From Phyllobacterium brassicacearum (GTDB taxonomy: Bacteria > Pseudomonadota > Alphaproteobacteria > Rhizobiales > Rhizobiaceae), in assembly GCF_003010955.1 (NCBI RefSeq), contig NZ_PGGO01000009.1:124001-188000 (forward strand): a DNA stretch of 64,000 bases, in the 5' to 3' direction. Both the position numbers and the translations under genes were made by a program. Positions 44,984 to 55,123 of the stretch are shown here, piece by piece. The notes under the pieces were generated by a model that saw nothing but the letters and a program-made list of their open reading frames with translations, ran no database searches and was not told the DNA's origin. Position 1 is the first letter of the stretch; each line of letters begins with the position of its first letter.

Positions 44984-45771
44984 TCCTTGCGGAACACCAG
45001 TCGGCCCATCCAGCCCGTTATGACGGCGAGGAATACCGCGAACAGGCCATAAAGAAGACTATGCTGGTTGGCAGCGCGATAGATGCGGAACTCGAGGCCA
45101 GCCTTGACGATGTTGAGACTGGTCGTGCTCTCACGCAAGAATTCGCCGTTACGGAACAGATAGGCCCGCGCCACGTGCTTCCCCACCGGCACATTGGCGG
45201 GCAGTGAGAGCGTCGCGCGAAACAATGTCGATGACAGAAATTGCACATCGCCCATGCGCTGGCTGTAGAGCTTCTGTTTCAGTTTCAACCGCGGCAGTTC
45301 CGTAGAAAACTCTTTCAGCGCGGCGCTTGATTCAAAGCCATCCGGTGTTGGTTCATAGAATATATTGTTCACGCCCAGACCAAGCTGAGCAAACACCTTC
45401 GGTGTGGTGATATCCTGCAGGCTACGGGTCGATGCCAGTGAATAGGATGCCGGGATGTGCTGGAATGTCACCGATTCCATGTTGACCCAGATGCCGAAGA
45501 ACCGGTCCTTGCGGCGTACGACGAAATCACGTTCCGGACCTTGCAGAATCACGACAACATCATAGCGACCCTGCCGCTGGATCAACGGATCCGCATTATC
45601 CAGTGCGCCAAAGACTGTAAGGTCGGTCCCGCGGAAACCGGACGTTATCGCGATCGTATCGGTGGAGAGTCCGATTTCCACGGTCTCCTTGTTCACGGGT
45701 TGCTGAGCAAGGGCGGTCGCGCTTGCTCCGAGCCAGATCGTCAGCGCCAGGACGTTTGCAAGGGCTCTCAT
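44980..45771 (-). CDS. TIGR02186 family periplasmic/membrane protein
   Basis: The 262 residues begin with a signal peptide (MRALANVLALTIWLGASATALAQ), continue as a beta-rich domain (ETVEIGLSTDTIAITSGFRGTDLTVFGAL), and end with one membrane helix (HSLLYGLFAVFLAVITGWMG). This matches the TIGR02186 family, which is nearly always coded next to a TauE/SafE transporter. It overlaps the upstream tauE-like stop by four bases (ATGA), so the two form a pair. A role in assisting anion export is inferred only from context. Confidence 0.85.
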   Translation of the reverse strand: MRALANVLALTIWLGASATALAQQPVNKETVEIGLSTDTIAITSGFRGTDLTVFGALDNADPLIQRQGRYDVVVILQGPERDFVVRRKDRFFGIWVNMESVTFQHIPASYSLASTRSLQDITTPKVFAQLGLGVNNIFYEPTPDGFESSAALKEFSTELPRLKLKQKLYSQRMGDVQFLSSTLFRATLSLPANVPVGKHVARAYLFRNGEFLRESTTSLNIVKAGLEFRIYRAANQHSLLYGLFAVFLAVITGWMGRLVFRKD

Positions 45772-46718
45772 GACGCCCCCGTCGTCAGGGCAAGAGAGAT
45801 CGAGTAGAGATCATCAGGTGTAACGAAAAGTTCTATGGCCAGACGCAAGCCAACCGCAAGAACCAGCATTGCAAGCAGGGCGCGCAACTGTTCGCCCCGC
45901 AACTTCTGGCCGATGCGCGCGCCGTATTGCGCCCCAATGACGCCGCCTGACATGAGCAGCAGCGCCAGGACAATGTCGACGGACTGGTTGGTTGTCGCCT
46001 GCATGACGGTAGTGAAGGCTGTGACGAAAACAATCTGGTAAAGCGAGGTGCCGATAACGACATTCGTCGGGACCTTGAGGAGATAGATCATGGCGGGAAC
46101 CATGATGAAGCCGCCGCCAACGCCCATGATCGACGACAGAAAGCCGATCGCCCCGCCAAGCACCAGAACAGGGATGATGCTTACATAGATTTTGGATTGG
46201 CGGAACCGCATCTTGAAGGGCAGGCGATGCACCCAGTTGTGCTGCCCCGGCTTCTTCAGAGTTGCGAGTTGCCCCGCGCGCGTCCGCCGCATCGACTGAA
46301 CACTCTCATACAGCATCAAGCCGCCGACAGTGCTCAGAAACACCACATAGAGCAGCGAGACGATCAGATCGAGCTGACCGAGTTCCCGTAGCAGGACAAA
46401 GACGTATATGCCGACACCGGCCCCGACTATGCCGCCGATGACGAGCAGTGACCCGAGCTTGAGGTCCAGCGTGCCACGCCTGAAATGCGTCAGGGCACCG
46501 CTGAAGGATGATGCAATAACTTGGTTTGCTCCGGTGGCAACTGCAACTGCAGGTGGAATGTTGTAGAAGATCAACAGCGGTGTGATCAGAAATCCGCCGC
46601 CTACACCGAACATACCCGACAGGAATCCTACCGCCGCTCCCATGCCGAAGAGCACGAAGATATTGACCGAGATCTCGGCTATAGGCAGGTAGATACCCAA
46701 TGCAAACCCCAAACCCAT
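45768..46718 (-). CDS. TauE/SafE-family sulfite/anion exporter
   Basis: From the ATG at 46718 (MGLGFALGIYLPIAEISVN) the protein has 316 residues and about eight membrane segments. The two repeated family signatures are SGMFGVGGGFLITPLL and SSIMGVGGGFIMVPAM. These proteins move sulfite, sulfoacetate or related sulfur anions. An upstream GTG at 46748 is in frame but would run through a palindrome, so I prefer 46718. No clear Shine-Dalgarno sequence is seen. It is translationally coupled to the TIGR02186 gene. Confidence 0.88.
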   Translation of the reverse strand: MGLGFALGIYLPIAEISVNIFVLFGMGAAVGFLSGMFGVGGGFLITPLLIFYNIPPAVAVATGANQVIASSFSGALTHFRRGTLDLKLGSLLVIGGIVGAGVGIYVFVLLRELGQLDLIVSLLYVVFLSTVGGLMLYESVQSMRRTRAGQLATLKKPGQHNWVHRLPFKMRFRQSKIYVSIIPVLVLGGAIGFLSSIMGVGGGFIMVPAMIYLLKVPTNVVIGTSLYQIVFVTAFTTVMQATTNQSVDIVLALLLMSGGVIGAQYGARIGQKLRGEQLRALLAMLVLAVGLRLAIELFVTPDDLYSISLALTTGAS

Positions 46719-46726
46719 CATGGCGG

Positions 46727-46741
46727 TACGACAGTGTCGTA
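46727..46741. promoter_or_regulatory. 15-bp palindrome before the TauE-like gene
   Basis: TACGACA and TGTCGTA are inverted around one base, ending nine bases before the start codon at 46718. A repressor of the ArsR/BigR kind could bind here, which is a guess from the neighbouring gene type. Confidence 0.45.
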
Positions 46742-46900
46742 ACACCACAATGACAGCAATTCTTTAAGGTTTCTTGCCCTCTCGACGGGCCGCTGTCAAA
46801 CACTGACGCAAGGATGCGCCATGTACCGGTTCAAACGCGAAACCATATGTCGCAACAATGGGGTAGCTCGTGTTTTTGATCGGAAGTGTGTCCGAAAAGC

Positions 46901-49900
46901 TTATCCGTTCTTCTTGAGAAGGTTCCTGACGAAATCGCCGTCTATGTTGCCGGTCGGCTTCAATCCGTTGTCTTTCTGGAATGCCATGATCGCATCGCGC
47001 GTCTTGCTGCCGATCTTGCCGTCCGAACCGCCGGCATCGTAGCCATTCTTGTTCAGGATGAGCTGGACATTGCGAATAGCTTTTTCCATGTCGATGGAAC
47101 CGGTTGTAACCGGGCTCTCCCGCCATGCCTCGGGAACATGAAGGGCGTTGGTATCCGGGTTCATCGGCTTCGGTTTCCAAAGCTCGACAGCGGCACGCGC
47201 CCGCTGGAGTTGCTCGGAAGGCATGGCCTTCGCAACTTCGTCGCGTTTCTGCGCGGCATCCTTGTCGCCGGCATTTGCTGCGAGTGCGAACCACTTGTAG
47301 CTTTCCTCAAGGTTTTGCTGGACGCCCATGCCCTTCGCCGAAAGAACGGCAAGATTGAACTGGCTGTCCTTGACCCCGAGCTCCGCGGCCTTGGCAAACC
47401 AGAGTGCAGCGGATTCATTGTCTGGTGCGCCATCGGTGCCCGCGGCAAACAGCACAGCGAGATTGTGCATGGCGCTCGCATTTCCCTGTTCGGCAGCGAG
47501 CTGGTAATAAGTCTTTGCTTTTGCCAGATCGCGAGTAAGACCGAGACCCTTCTCGTAAAAATTGCCGAGGCGATACTGTGCCGGGGCAAATCCCTGTTCG
47601 GCGGCTACGCTGTACCACTCCGCGGCCTTGGCGTAGTCGCGCTCAAGGCCACGCCCGTCCATGTAGCGGTCGCCAATTTCGAACAGTGCCTTGGGATCGC
47701 CATTCGATGCTGCCGCGCGCAGTGGATCCGGTCCAGCTTCTACCGGAACGGCCGGAATGACCGTTGCAGGTTCGATGGCGGTCGGTGGCGTGGAGGCGTC
47801 AGTGGCAGCGATAGTGGAGGGTGTATTTTGCTGGGCTGCGATTACGCTGGCAACACTGTCCGGAGCAGGTTGAGACGCCGCCAGCCCAGGTCGTGTACTG
47901 GCTTCCAGCGGCGCTTCAGTCGGACCCACCTCAGGAGCATAGGATGCGATGGCCACCGGCTCAGCCGGCTGAGCTTGAGAGGCAGTCACATCCGGTAGTG
48001 CCGGATGGTCGAGGAATGCACTCTTCAGCTGCAGACCCGCGATGGCAATCATGATCGCGCCGATCGCGAGGAGGATTGGCTTGCGCTGACGTGAGAAAAG
48101 GCCACCTTTTGCAGCGCCCGCTTCTTCCGAATCGGCTGAGGATCGTTTCTGGCTTTCAACTTCGGATGCTGCCGCCTGGGCCGCCCGCCGTGCAGCCGCG
48201 ATGAAATCGGCTTTGCCCGCAGTGGCATCGCTGGCATGGGGCACAACCCGCCGGTCATCCCGGACCCGCTTCAGGATGGAGTTCAGATCGGGCATGCCGG
48301 AGCCGGGTTCGAGCGGACGGTTGAGAATGTCGGGATCGAAGTCCATTTTCACGTCGGATTTCCCGACGTCGCTCATCACATCCAATCCTGGATCCAGAGG
48401 CGTGGCTTCCTGTTTGCTTCGTCCTTTCAAGCCGCGAGCAATACTGCCAAACAGCGATTTCCTCTCGCGTGGGGCGTGATCCGCGATTTCGGCATCGCCG
48501 GCGAGGGTCACTTCCGGAGAGATTTCCTCTTCATTCGACCGCGACGCGACATGAGCAGGCTCGACGTTGAGGTTTGGATCGTAGGCAAGATCCTGTGGGT
48601 GTTCGGCAATGATCGTCCCCTCAGCGACCGCTCCGATGACGCTATGTACCCGGGCGTGCCCGCTTTCCAGCGAGGCTAGGCGATCGACGATCTTAAGCAA
48701 CGTGTCATGGATGGCTTCGAACGTCTTGCTGTTGCGCTCTTCCGATTTGCGAGCAAGCCTTTCCAGTGTCTTCAGATCGTCGGCGAGTTCGCGGGCAATC
48801 ATGCTGTCATGGGCACTATCAAAGCTTGCCGTGTTGCGGATTGCCTCGGCCGCGGCATTGCGCGCTGCTTCCAGCACAAGATCGCGGTTGAGCGCGATCG
48901 ATTCTTCAATCGCATCAAGACGTGGTGGAATGGCGCGCAGTTCGGCATGCTGATCATTCGACTGTGACAGATGTTGAGCTAATCCGGCGATCTGCAGTTC
49001 GAGATTGCGGATGGCATCGTGTGTGCTGTCAACTTCGGGCACGTTCTTCGCGATGTAGCGCGCAATGTCGTCGAAACGGGCTTCAAGGTTATCTGTCAGA
49101 CGAATGTCGCTGTGCTCTACCATCATGTGATGGTCGTCGAGGCGTCGGGTCAGTTCGTCGAAACGCTGATCGATCTGTTCGAGGAAAGCGGGAGCAGCAG
49201 CGGTTGGCTGCGGCATGTTTTCAAGCTTGTCGATGATTTGCAGCACGCGGTCTTCCAGATCGCGGAAGTCTGTAATGCTGATCGATGCTGGCTCATTCTG
49301 CAGGTGCCGAGTGATCGCGGCGAGTTGCTCGGACAACACGTCAAGGTTGGGGATTGGCGCTGCGTGCTGTGCCGTCAGATAGTCGACGCGCTCGGCGAGT
49401 TCGCCCATGCGCTTGAGGATCGTATCCGACGTCCGGTCAAGAGTTGCCGTCTCAATCTTTGTCGCGAGCGACGTGATCCGGGCTTCAAGCCGTTCGAATG
49501 CATCTGCCTCGACATTGCGGATGGCGGAGGGCCTTGATGTAGCAACAATCGCGCGGCTGATTTCATCAAGGCGCTCATCGACTTGCTGCATGAATTTGCC
49601 TGTCAGTGAAGCGCCGTTCTTGCGTGACATCTGGTCAACAGCGCTCGCCAGCAGCAAAAGCTTGTCTTCAACGTTTTTCAACGGCAATGACTGAGGCAAT
49701 CCATCCAGAGTCTCACGAATTTCTTTGAGCCGGCCCTCAAGTGACCCGAGCGAAAGACTGGCCTCTTCCACATTAAATGGGTTGCGTTGCGTGAAGGCGT
49801 CGAAGCGCTCGTCCATCGCGTCCCAACGGTTGCCGAGGTTCCTCACGGACTCCTCGCGTGCCAGCGTGTCCACTGTGCGCCTTAGTTCTTCGAGATCACC

Positions 49901-50371
49901 ACGCAACATGGATAGATGACCCGTGTCCGGACGGCTCGCCGAGGCATTGACGAAGCGGTCACTGGCAGTAGCCGTCGTCTGGCGCAGCCGGTTCATGGCA
50001 TCGACATGTGGCTCGAAACGAGCCGGCGCAACTGGTTCGATTTCGTCCCGCATCTCGTCGCGGAGCTGCTTTAACTGTGCGGCAATGGCCGAGAGATCGT
50101 GCTTGCCGTCGCTGCGTTGGCTCGTGGTCTCTGGTGCCGGGTGAGCCATAACATGTTTTGGCGCCGCTGAACGGCCGGCGCGGGAGGCCAGGGCGGCAAA
50201 CCGATCGGCAATGTCCTGGCTCTCCTCACTGACGTTCGGCCTTGGCTCCATGGCGCGGCGCAACTGCCCTTCGAGCGTTTCGAGTGTTCGATTGAGACTA
50301 TCCAGCGACGTCGCATCGCGGCGTGCGCGGTTCACATTGACCTGTTCCATCAGTGACCTTTGGTTCGTCAT
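46901..50371 (-). CDS. PodJ-like polar localisation factor with Sel1 repeats and peptidoglycan-binding domain
   Basis: From the ATG at 50371 (MTNQRSLMEQVN) the protein has 1156 residues. Residues ~1-650 are rich in coiled coil (repeated LEDRVLQIIDKLE-type heptads). A membrane segment lies at ~762-782 (LLAIGAIMIAIAGLQL), then a Pro/Ala-rich linker, at least four Sel1/TPR repeats at ~880-1045 (ALFEIGDRYMDGRGLERDYAKAAEWY and similar) and a PG_binding_1 domain at ~1092-1156. This order is that of PodJ, which organises the cell pole and division site in Caulobacter and rhizobia. A start at 50350 (AAAGGT upstream) is also possible. It reads away from the beta-oxidation genes. Confidence 0.85.
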   Translation of the reverse strand: MTNQRSLMEQVNVNRARRDATSLDSLNRTLETLEGQLRRAMEPRPNVSEESQDIADRFAALASRAGRSAAPKHVMAHPAPETTSQRSDGKHDLSAIAAQLKQLRDEMRDEIEPVAPARFEPHVDAMNRLRQTTATASDRFVNASASRPDTGHLSMLRGDLEELRRTVDTLAREESVRNLGNRWDAMDERFDAFTQRNPFNVEEASLSLGSLEGRLKEIRETLDGLPQSLPLKNVEDKLLLLASAVDQMSRKNGASLTGKFMQQVDERLDEISRAIVATSRPSAIRNVEADAFERLEARITSLATKIETATLDRTSDTILKRMGELAERVDYLTAQHAAPIPNLDVLSEQLAAITRHLQNEPASISITDFRDLEDRVLQIIDKLENMPQPTAAAPAFLEQIDQRFDELTRRLDDHHMMVEHSDIRLTDNLEARFDDIARYIAKNVPEVDSTHDAIRNLELQIAGLAQHLSQSNDQHAELRAIPPRLDAIEESIALNRDLVLEAARNAAAEAIRNTASFDSAHDSMIARELADDLKTLERLARKSEERNSKTFEAIHDTLLKIVDRLASLESGHARVHSVIGAVAEGTIIAEHPQDLAYDPNLNVEPAHVASRSNEEEISPEVTLAGDAEIADHAPRERKSLFGSIARGLKGRSKQEATPLDPGLDVMSDVGKSDVKMDFDPDILNRPLEPGSGMPDLNSILKRVRDDRRVVPHASDATAGKADFIAAARRAAQAAASEVESQKRSSADSEEAGAAKGGLFSRQRKPILLAIGAIMIAIAGLQLKSAFLDHPALPDVTASQAQPAEPVAIASYAPEVGPTEAPLEASTRPGLAASQPAPDSVASVIAAQQNTPSTIAATDASTPPTAIEPATVIPAVPVEAGPDPLRAAASNGDPKALFEIGDRYMDGRGLERDYAKAAEWYSVAAEQGFAPAQYRLGNFYEKGLGLTRDLAKAKTYYQLAAEQGNASAMHNLAVLFAAGTDGAPDNESAALWFAKAAELGVKDSQFNLAVLSAKGMGVQQNLEESYKWFALAANAGDKDAAQKRDEVAKAMPSEQLQRARAAVELWKPKPMNPDTNALHVPEAWRESPVTTGSIDMEKAIRNVQLILNKNGYDAGGSDGKIGSKTRDAIMAFQKDNGLKPTGNIDGDFVRNLLKKNG

Positions 50372-50842
50372 GGACGTCTGCTTTGCTCTAACGCCAAAGA
50401 AGTGGCGGGTTCCAAATTCGACCCTCTGGAGCAACGTCGCTGGTCTCGGTCGCCGAAAAGCAGAATGTGTCCTCTAAGGTCCATTCGGGCTAATCCGGAA
50501 AGCCAGGACAGGTTTGCCCCATGCGGTCCGACAAGCCGTGAAAAACAAATCACACATAGACACGGATCACCGACACCGTGACATTGGCGAAACGTGGTAA
50601 ACAACTCGTTAAGGCAGGTCGTCAATCGTTTAAAATGTAGTCACACGTGAGGCGCCTGCTTCATCGGAATTCATGCTGGTGCCCTAAAGCGGATGATCAG
50701 CCGTCAAAGAAAATTGCATAAGACAGAAATTTACAGGATTTTGACGTTTACGGAAACGTCAAAATTTGTTAGAGAAGGTGAAAGTCTGATGGTGCCAGCT
50801 ATGGTGCCGCATTTTGCTCGTTTATGTTTTGGAGGAAACCTG
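50372..50842. other. Intergenic region with the beta-oxidation promoter
   Basis: About 470 bases separate the divergent podJ-like and acyl-CoA dehydrogenase genes. I see no gene. It holds the palindrome at 50738-50765 and the GGAGGAAAC ribosome site at 50831. The rest is presumably the podJ-like promoter. Confidence 0.5.
50738..50765. promoter_or_regulatory. 28-bp palindrome, candidate operator of the beta-oxidation operon
   Basis: ATTTTGACGTTT and AAACGTCAAAAT are perfect inverted 12-mers around ACGG, 78 bases before the first gene. The ACGTTT/AAACGT core recurs at 36682. It resembles sites I recall for the LiuR family of acyl-CoA and branched-chain catabolism regulators, but no regulator gene is in the window. 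Confidence 0.65.
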
Positions 50843-52636
50843 ATGCCGAGTTATCGCGCGCCTGTTGAAGATACGCTGTTCATCCTGAACGATGTTCTGG
50901 GTTTTGAACGCTACAACAACCTGCCGGGTTTTGGCGATGCGTCGCCGGATATCGTCGAAGCGATTCTTGGTGAAGGCGCCAAACTTGCCGAAAACACGTT
51001 GTTTCCAACCAACCAGATCGGTGATCACGAAGGTTGCGTTCGCCATGATGATGGCTCGGTCACCACACCGACAGGTTTCAAGGAAGCATTTGACCAGTAT
51101 CGCGAGGGCGGCTGGGTGGGCCTTGCCGTGCCGCAGGAATTTGGCGGCCAGGGTCTGCCTTACGCGCTGCACGTCGCAGCGGGTGAATATATGGCTTCGG
51201 CGAACATGGCGCTGGTCATGTATCCCGGTCTGACGCAGGGCGCGATTGCCGCCATTCTCACGCACGGAACCGACGAGCAGAAGCAGGCCTACTTGCCCAA
51301 AATGACCGATGGTACCTGGACCGGCACCATGAACTTAACGGAGCCGCATTGCGGCACCGATCTCGGTATGCTGCGCTCGAAAGCCGTGCCCAACGCCGAT
51401 GGTTCGTACCGGATTTCCGGGCAGAAGATTTTCATCTCTGCCGGCGAGCATGACATGGCCGAGAACATCATTCATCTGGTTCTCGCCCGTATTGAAGGCG
51501 CACCGGAAGGCACGAAGGGCATTTCACTTTTCATCGTTCCCAAGTTCAATCTCGACGAGAATGGCAATCCCGGAACGCGCAATGGGGTATCGTGCGGCTC
51601 CATCGAAGAGAAGATGGGCATCCACGGCAACTCGACTTGCGTCATGAATTATGACGAAGCGACCGGCTACCTGATTGGCGGAGAGAACAAGGGCCTGCGC
51701 GCCATGTTCACGATGATGAACGAGGCGCGCCTCGGTGTTGCCCTGCAGGGTCTTTCCATTGGCGAGATCGCTTACCAGAACGCTGCCATCTATGCGCGTG
51801 ACCGTATCCAGGGGCGCTCACTGACCGGACCGAAGCAGCCGGACAAGAAGGCTGATCCGATCATCGTCCACCCGGACATCCGCCGCATCCTCCTGACGAT
51901 CAAGTCTTTCAATGAGGCAGGACGCGCATTCATCCTCTGGTCGGCGTTGAAGTCGGACATCGCGCATCGCTCGGGTGATGAGGCTGAAAGGCAGTTGGCG
52001 GATGACATCCTCGGCCTGATGACGCCGGTATTGAAAGGCGTCCTGACCGACAAGGGCTTCGAGCACGCTTGCATGGCACAGCAGGTCTTCGGCGGCCATG
52101 GCTACATCGAAGAACACGGCATGAGCCAGTATGTGCGCGATGCGCGCATCGCCATGATCTACGAGGGTGCCAATGGTATCCAGGCGCTTGATCTCGTGGG
52201 GCGTAAGCTCGGTGCCAATGGCGGCCGTGCGGTCATGGCATTCTTCAAGGAAGTCGGTGATTTCTGCGAGGAAAATCGCGGCGACGAGAAGCTGTCCTTC
52301 TTCACCAAGCATTTGAAGAAGGGCCTCAACGACCTCCAGGCGGCATCCATGTGGCTGATGCAGAACGGCATGGCGAACCCTGACAATGCGGGTGCCGCTT
52401 CGACCGACTACATGCATCTCTTCGGTCTGGTTTCGCTCGGCTATATGTGGGCACGAATGGCGAAAGCATCGCATGCCAAGCTTGATGAAGGCGCTGGCAA
52501 CAAGACATTCCATGAGACCAAGCTCGTTACGGGCAAATTCTTCATGGAGCGTGTCATGCCGGAAACGTCAGCGCATCTTGCCCGAATTCAGACGGGAGCG
52601 GATACGATGATGGCGCTCGCTGCGGAAGCATTCTAA
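50843..52636 (+). CDS. Acyl-CoA dehydrogenase, ~600-residue (FadE-like) type
   Basis: The ATG at 50843 has GGAGGAAAC upstream and gives 597 residues. It shows the ACAD N-terminal helices, the FAD-binding [15 protein letters not shown], the mid-domain [17 protein letters not shown], and the catalytic-type Glu in [18 protein letters not shown]-terminal extension of ~130 residues ([17 protein letters not shown]) marks the long FadE/AidB-like group. It oxidises acyl-CoA to 2-enoyl-CoA with FAD. It is the first gene of a four-gene beta-oxidation operon. Confidence 0.9.
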   Translation: MPSYRAPVEDTLFILNDVLGFERYNNLPGFGDASPDIVEAILGEGAKLAENTLFPTNQIGDHEGCVRHDDGSVTTPTGFKEAFDQYREGGWVGLAVPQEFGGQGLPYALHVAAGEYMASANMALVMYPGLTQGAIAAILTHGTDEQKQAYLPKMTDGTWTGTMNLTEPHCGTDLGMLRSKAVPNADGSYRISGQKIFISAGEHDMAENIIHLVLARIEGAPEGTKGISLFIVPKFNLDENGNPGTRNGVSCGSIEEKMGIHGNSTCVMNYDEATGYLIGGENKGLRAMFTMMNEARLGVALQGLSIGEIAYQNAAIYARDRIQGRSLTGPKQPDKKADPIIVHPDIRRILLTIKSFNEAGRAFILWSALKSDIAHRSGDEAERQLADDILGLMTPVLKGVLTDKGFEHACMAQQVFGGHGYIEEHGMSQYVRDARIAMIYEGANGIQALDLVGRKLGANGGRAVMAFFKEVGDFCEENRGDEKLSFFTKHLKKGLNDLQAASMWLMQNGMANPDNAGAASTDYMHLFGLVSLGYMWARMAKASHAKLDEGAGNKTFHETKLVTGKFFMERVMPETSAHLARIQTGADTMMALAAEAF

Positions 52637-52655
52637 GCTATCGCACGCTCATTTC

Positions 52656-52675
52656 GAGCCGCGGCCTCGCGGCTC
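52656..52675. repeat. Small hairpin between the two acyl-CoA dehydrogenase genes
   Basis: GAGCCGCG and CGCGGCTC pair around GCCT in the 65-base gap. Without a T-run it may stabilise or tune the transcript rather than end it. Confidence 0.45.
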
Positions 52676-52701
52676 CGTCAACTGATCTCGGGAGGTTTGT
52701 G

Positions 52702-53874
52702 ATGGGTCTGCGACCGGAAGAAGTATTGGGTGTTCCAAAACCCGACTGGAAGACTGACGATGTCGTAATGCTGGAAGAGATGGCCACGAAATTTCTCGAG
52801 GCCGAGGTTCTGCCGCACTACGACCGTTTTGAGAAACAGGAAATGTTTGACCGTTCGGTCTGGGAGCTTGCCGGTGAGAACGGGCTCCTGTGCGCCTCAA
52901 TGCCGGAAGAATATGGTGGGGCAGGCGGTACCTATGCGCACGAAAGCGCTATTCTTGAAGCCATCAGCCATGTCGGTGTCGACGGCTTCGGCATAGCCCT
53001 GCACAATTCCATCGTTGCTCCCTATATTCTCCACTATGGCTCGGAAGAGCAAAAGCACAAATGGTTGCCGAAAATGGCGACCGGCGAGCTGATCGGCGCC
53101 ATTGCCATGACCGAGCCCGGTGCGGGCTCGGACCTCCAGGGCGTCAAGACCAGCGCGAAAAGGGATGGCAACCACTACGTCATCAATGGGTCGAAGACAT
53201 TCATCACCAACGGCCAGCTGGCAAATCTGATCGTTGTCGTGGCCAAGACGGATCCGGCGCAGGGGGCTAAGGGCACCTCACTCATCATCGTCGAAACCGA
53301 TGGGCAGGAAGGTTTCGAACGCGGCCGCAATCTCGATAAGATTGGGTTGAAGTCGAACGATACGTCGGAACTCTTTTTCAATGACGTCCGCGTGCCGACG
53401 TCCAATCTTCTTGGCACGGAAGAAGGACAGGGTTTTGTCCAGCTGATGCAGCAATTGCCCCAAGAACGCTTGCAGATTGGCGGGACGGCTATTGCAATGG
53501 CGGAACGTGCCATCGCTATTACGTCGGATTATGTCAAGGAGCGCAAGGCTTTCGGCAAGGCTGTCATAGATTTCCAGAACACACAGTTCAAGTTGGCCGA
53601 GCTCAAGACAGAGGCCACGATCGGCCGCGTTTTCTATAATCATTGCGTCGAACGCCATGTGAGTGGCGGGCTCGATCCGGTTACGGCCTCCATGGCAAAG
53701 TACTGGCTCAGCGACCTGCAGAACAAGGTGGTCGACGAATGCCTGCAGCTGCATGGCGGGTACGGCTATATGAACGAATATCCGATTGCCCGCATGTTCC
53801 GCGACGCTCGCGTCCAGAGGATCTATGGCGGCACCAACGAAATCATGAAGCTTTTGATCGCCCGCAGCCTTTGA
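52702..53874 (+). CDS. Acyl-CoA dehydrogenase, long-chain type
   Basis: The ATG at 52702 has GGGAGG six bases upstream, giving 390 residues. Key segments are IAMTEPGAGSDLQGVKTSA, DVRVPTSNLLGTEEGQGF, QLPQERLQIGG and RIYGGTNEIMKLLIARSL. The usual medium-chain YEGT Glu is replaced by YGGT, and the Glu in the QLPQERL helix is where the base lies in long-chain enzymes. So the operon carries two dehydrogenases of different chain-length or substrate class. Confidence 0.9.
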   Translation: MGLRPEEVLGVPKPDWKTDDVVMLEEMATKFLEAEVLPHYDRFEKQEMFDRSVWELAGENGLLCASMPEEYGGAGGTYAHESAILEAISHVGVDGFGIALHNSIVAPYILHYGSEEQKHKWLPKMATGELIGAIAMTEPGAGSDLQGVKTSAKRDGNHYVINGSKTFITNGQLANLIVVVAKTDPAQGAKGTSLIIVETDGQEGFERGRNLDKIGLKSNDTSELFFNDVRVPTSNLLGTEEGQGFVQLMQQLPQERLQIGGTAIAMAERAIAITSDYVKERKAFGKAVIDFQNTQFKLAELKTEATIGRVFYNHCVERHVSGGLDPVTASMAKYWLSDLQNKVVDECLQLHGGYGYMNEYPIARMFRDARVQRIYGGTNEIMKLLIARSL

Positions 53875-53901
53875 GCTGCCGGTTCGAACAGGGAGAATGA
53901 A

Positions 53902-55110
53902 ATGACTGAGGCATATATCTATGACCACGTCCGTACCCCGCGTGGCAGGGGCAAGAAGGACGGCAGCCTGCACGAAGTGCCTGCCGTTCGTCTCGGCGCT
54001 CATGTGCTTGAGGCACTGCGCGATCGCAATGGCCTCGACACGGGCCTGGTCGACGACATCATCTACGGCTGCGTCGATCCGGTAGGTGAAGCTGGCGCCG
54101 TCATTCCGCGCTCCTCCGCTTTCGAAGCGGGATATGATTTCAAGGCGCCCGGCATGCAGATCTCGCGGTTCTGCGCGTCTGGCCTTGACGCAGTGAATTT
54201 TGCCGCTGCCAAGATCGTGCAAGGGGCGGACGACATTGTCATTGCCGGCGGTGTTGAATCCATGTCGCGTGTCGGGATGGGCATGTCGGGTGGCGCCTGG
54301 TACATGGATCCGTCGGTCGGCCTGCCAGGTTATTTCATGCCTCAGGGCGTTTCCGCCGATCTGATCGCCACGAAATATGGCTTCAGCCGCGACGATGTTG
54401 ACGCTTACGCGGTCGAAAGCCAGAAGCGAGCCGGTGAAGCCTGGAAGAAGGGCTACTTCAAGAATTCGGTGCTCGAGATCAAGGACCAAAACGGCCTTAC
54501 GATTCTCGATCACGATGAGCATATGCGTCCGACCACGGACATGCAGGCGCTGGCTTCGCTCAATCCATCCTTCGTGATGCCTGGTGAAATGGGCGGCTTC
54601 AACGCTGTTGGCATTCAGGCACATCCCGAAGTTGAGACGATCAATCACGTGCATCATGCCGGCAATTCGTCCGGTATTGTCGATGGCGCAGCAGGCGTAT
54701 TGCTTGGCTCGAAGAGCGCGGGCAAGGCGATCGGCACAAAGCCGCGTGCCCGTATCCGTGCATTCGCCAATATCGGTTCGGACCCGGCGTTGATGCTGAC
54801 CGGCCCAGTCGACGTAACGGAGAAACTCTTGAAGCGCGCCAAGATGAAGATTTCGGACATCGATCTCTTTGAGCTCAACGAGGCATTTGCTGCTGTGGTG
54901 CTGCGCTACATGCAGGCCTTCGACATTCCGCGCGACAAGATCAACGTCAATGGCGGTGCCATCGCCATGGGGCATCCGCTTGGCGCCACAGGTGCAATGA
55001 TCCTCGGCACTGTACTTGATGAACTGGAGCGCCGGGATCTCAATGTTGCGCTCGTTACACTGTGCATCGGTGCGGGCATGGGCACCGCAACCATCATCGA
55101 ACGCGTCTGA
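53902..55110 (+). CDS. fadA: Acetyl-CoA acyltransferase (thiolase)
   Basis: The 402-residue thiolase has the acylated Cys in [13 protein letters not shown], the His in [15 protein letters not shown] and the second Cys in [18 protein letters not shown]. It cuts 3-ketoacyl-CoA into acetyl-CoA and a shortened acyl-CoA. AGGGAGAA precedes the ATG, and only 13 bases separate it from the FadB-like gene. Both partners of the trifunctional complex are therefore produced from one message. Confidence 0.92.
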   Translation: MTEAYIYDHVRTPRGRGKKDGSLHEVPAVRLGAHVLEALRDRNGLDTGLVDDIIYGCVDPVGEAGAVIPRSSAFEAGYDFKAPGMQISRFCASGLDAVNFAAAKIVQGADDIVIAGGVESMSRVGMGMSGGAWYMDPSVGLPGYFMPQGVSADLIATKYGFSRDDVDAYAVESQKRAGEAWKKGYFKNSVLEIKDQNGLTILDHDEHMRPTTDMQALASLNPSFVMPGEMGGFNAVGIQAHPEVETINHVHHAGNSSGIVDGAAGVLLGSKSAGKAIGTKPRARIRAFANIGSDPALMLTGPVDVTEKLLKRAKMKISDIDLFELNEAFAAVVLRYMQAFDIPRDKINVNGGAIAMGHPLGATGAMILGTVLDELERRDLNVALVTLCIGAGMGTATIIERV

Positions 55111-55123
55111 GGAGATAAGGAAG

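Noticed and set aside
46886-47998. 370-codon open frame on the plus strand
   Set aside because: It is antisense to the Sel1 and peptidoglycan-binding part of the PodJ-like gene and shows no protein family pattern.
53278-54975. 565-codon open frame on the minus strand
   Set aside because: It lies opposite the acyl-CoA dehydrogenase and thiolase genes, which have complete family motifs. High GC leaves the opposite strand open.
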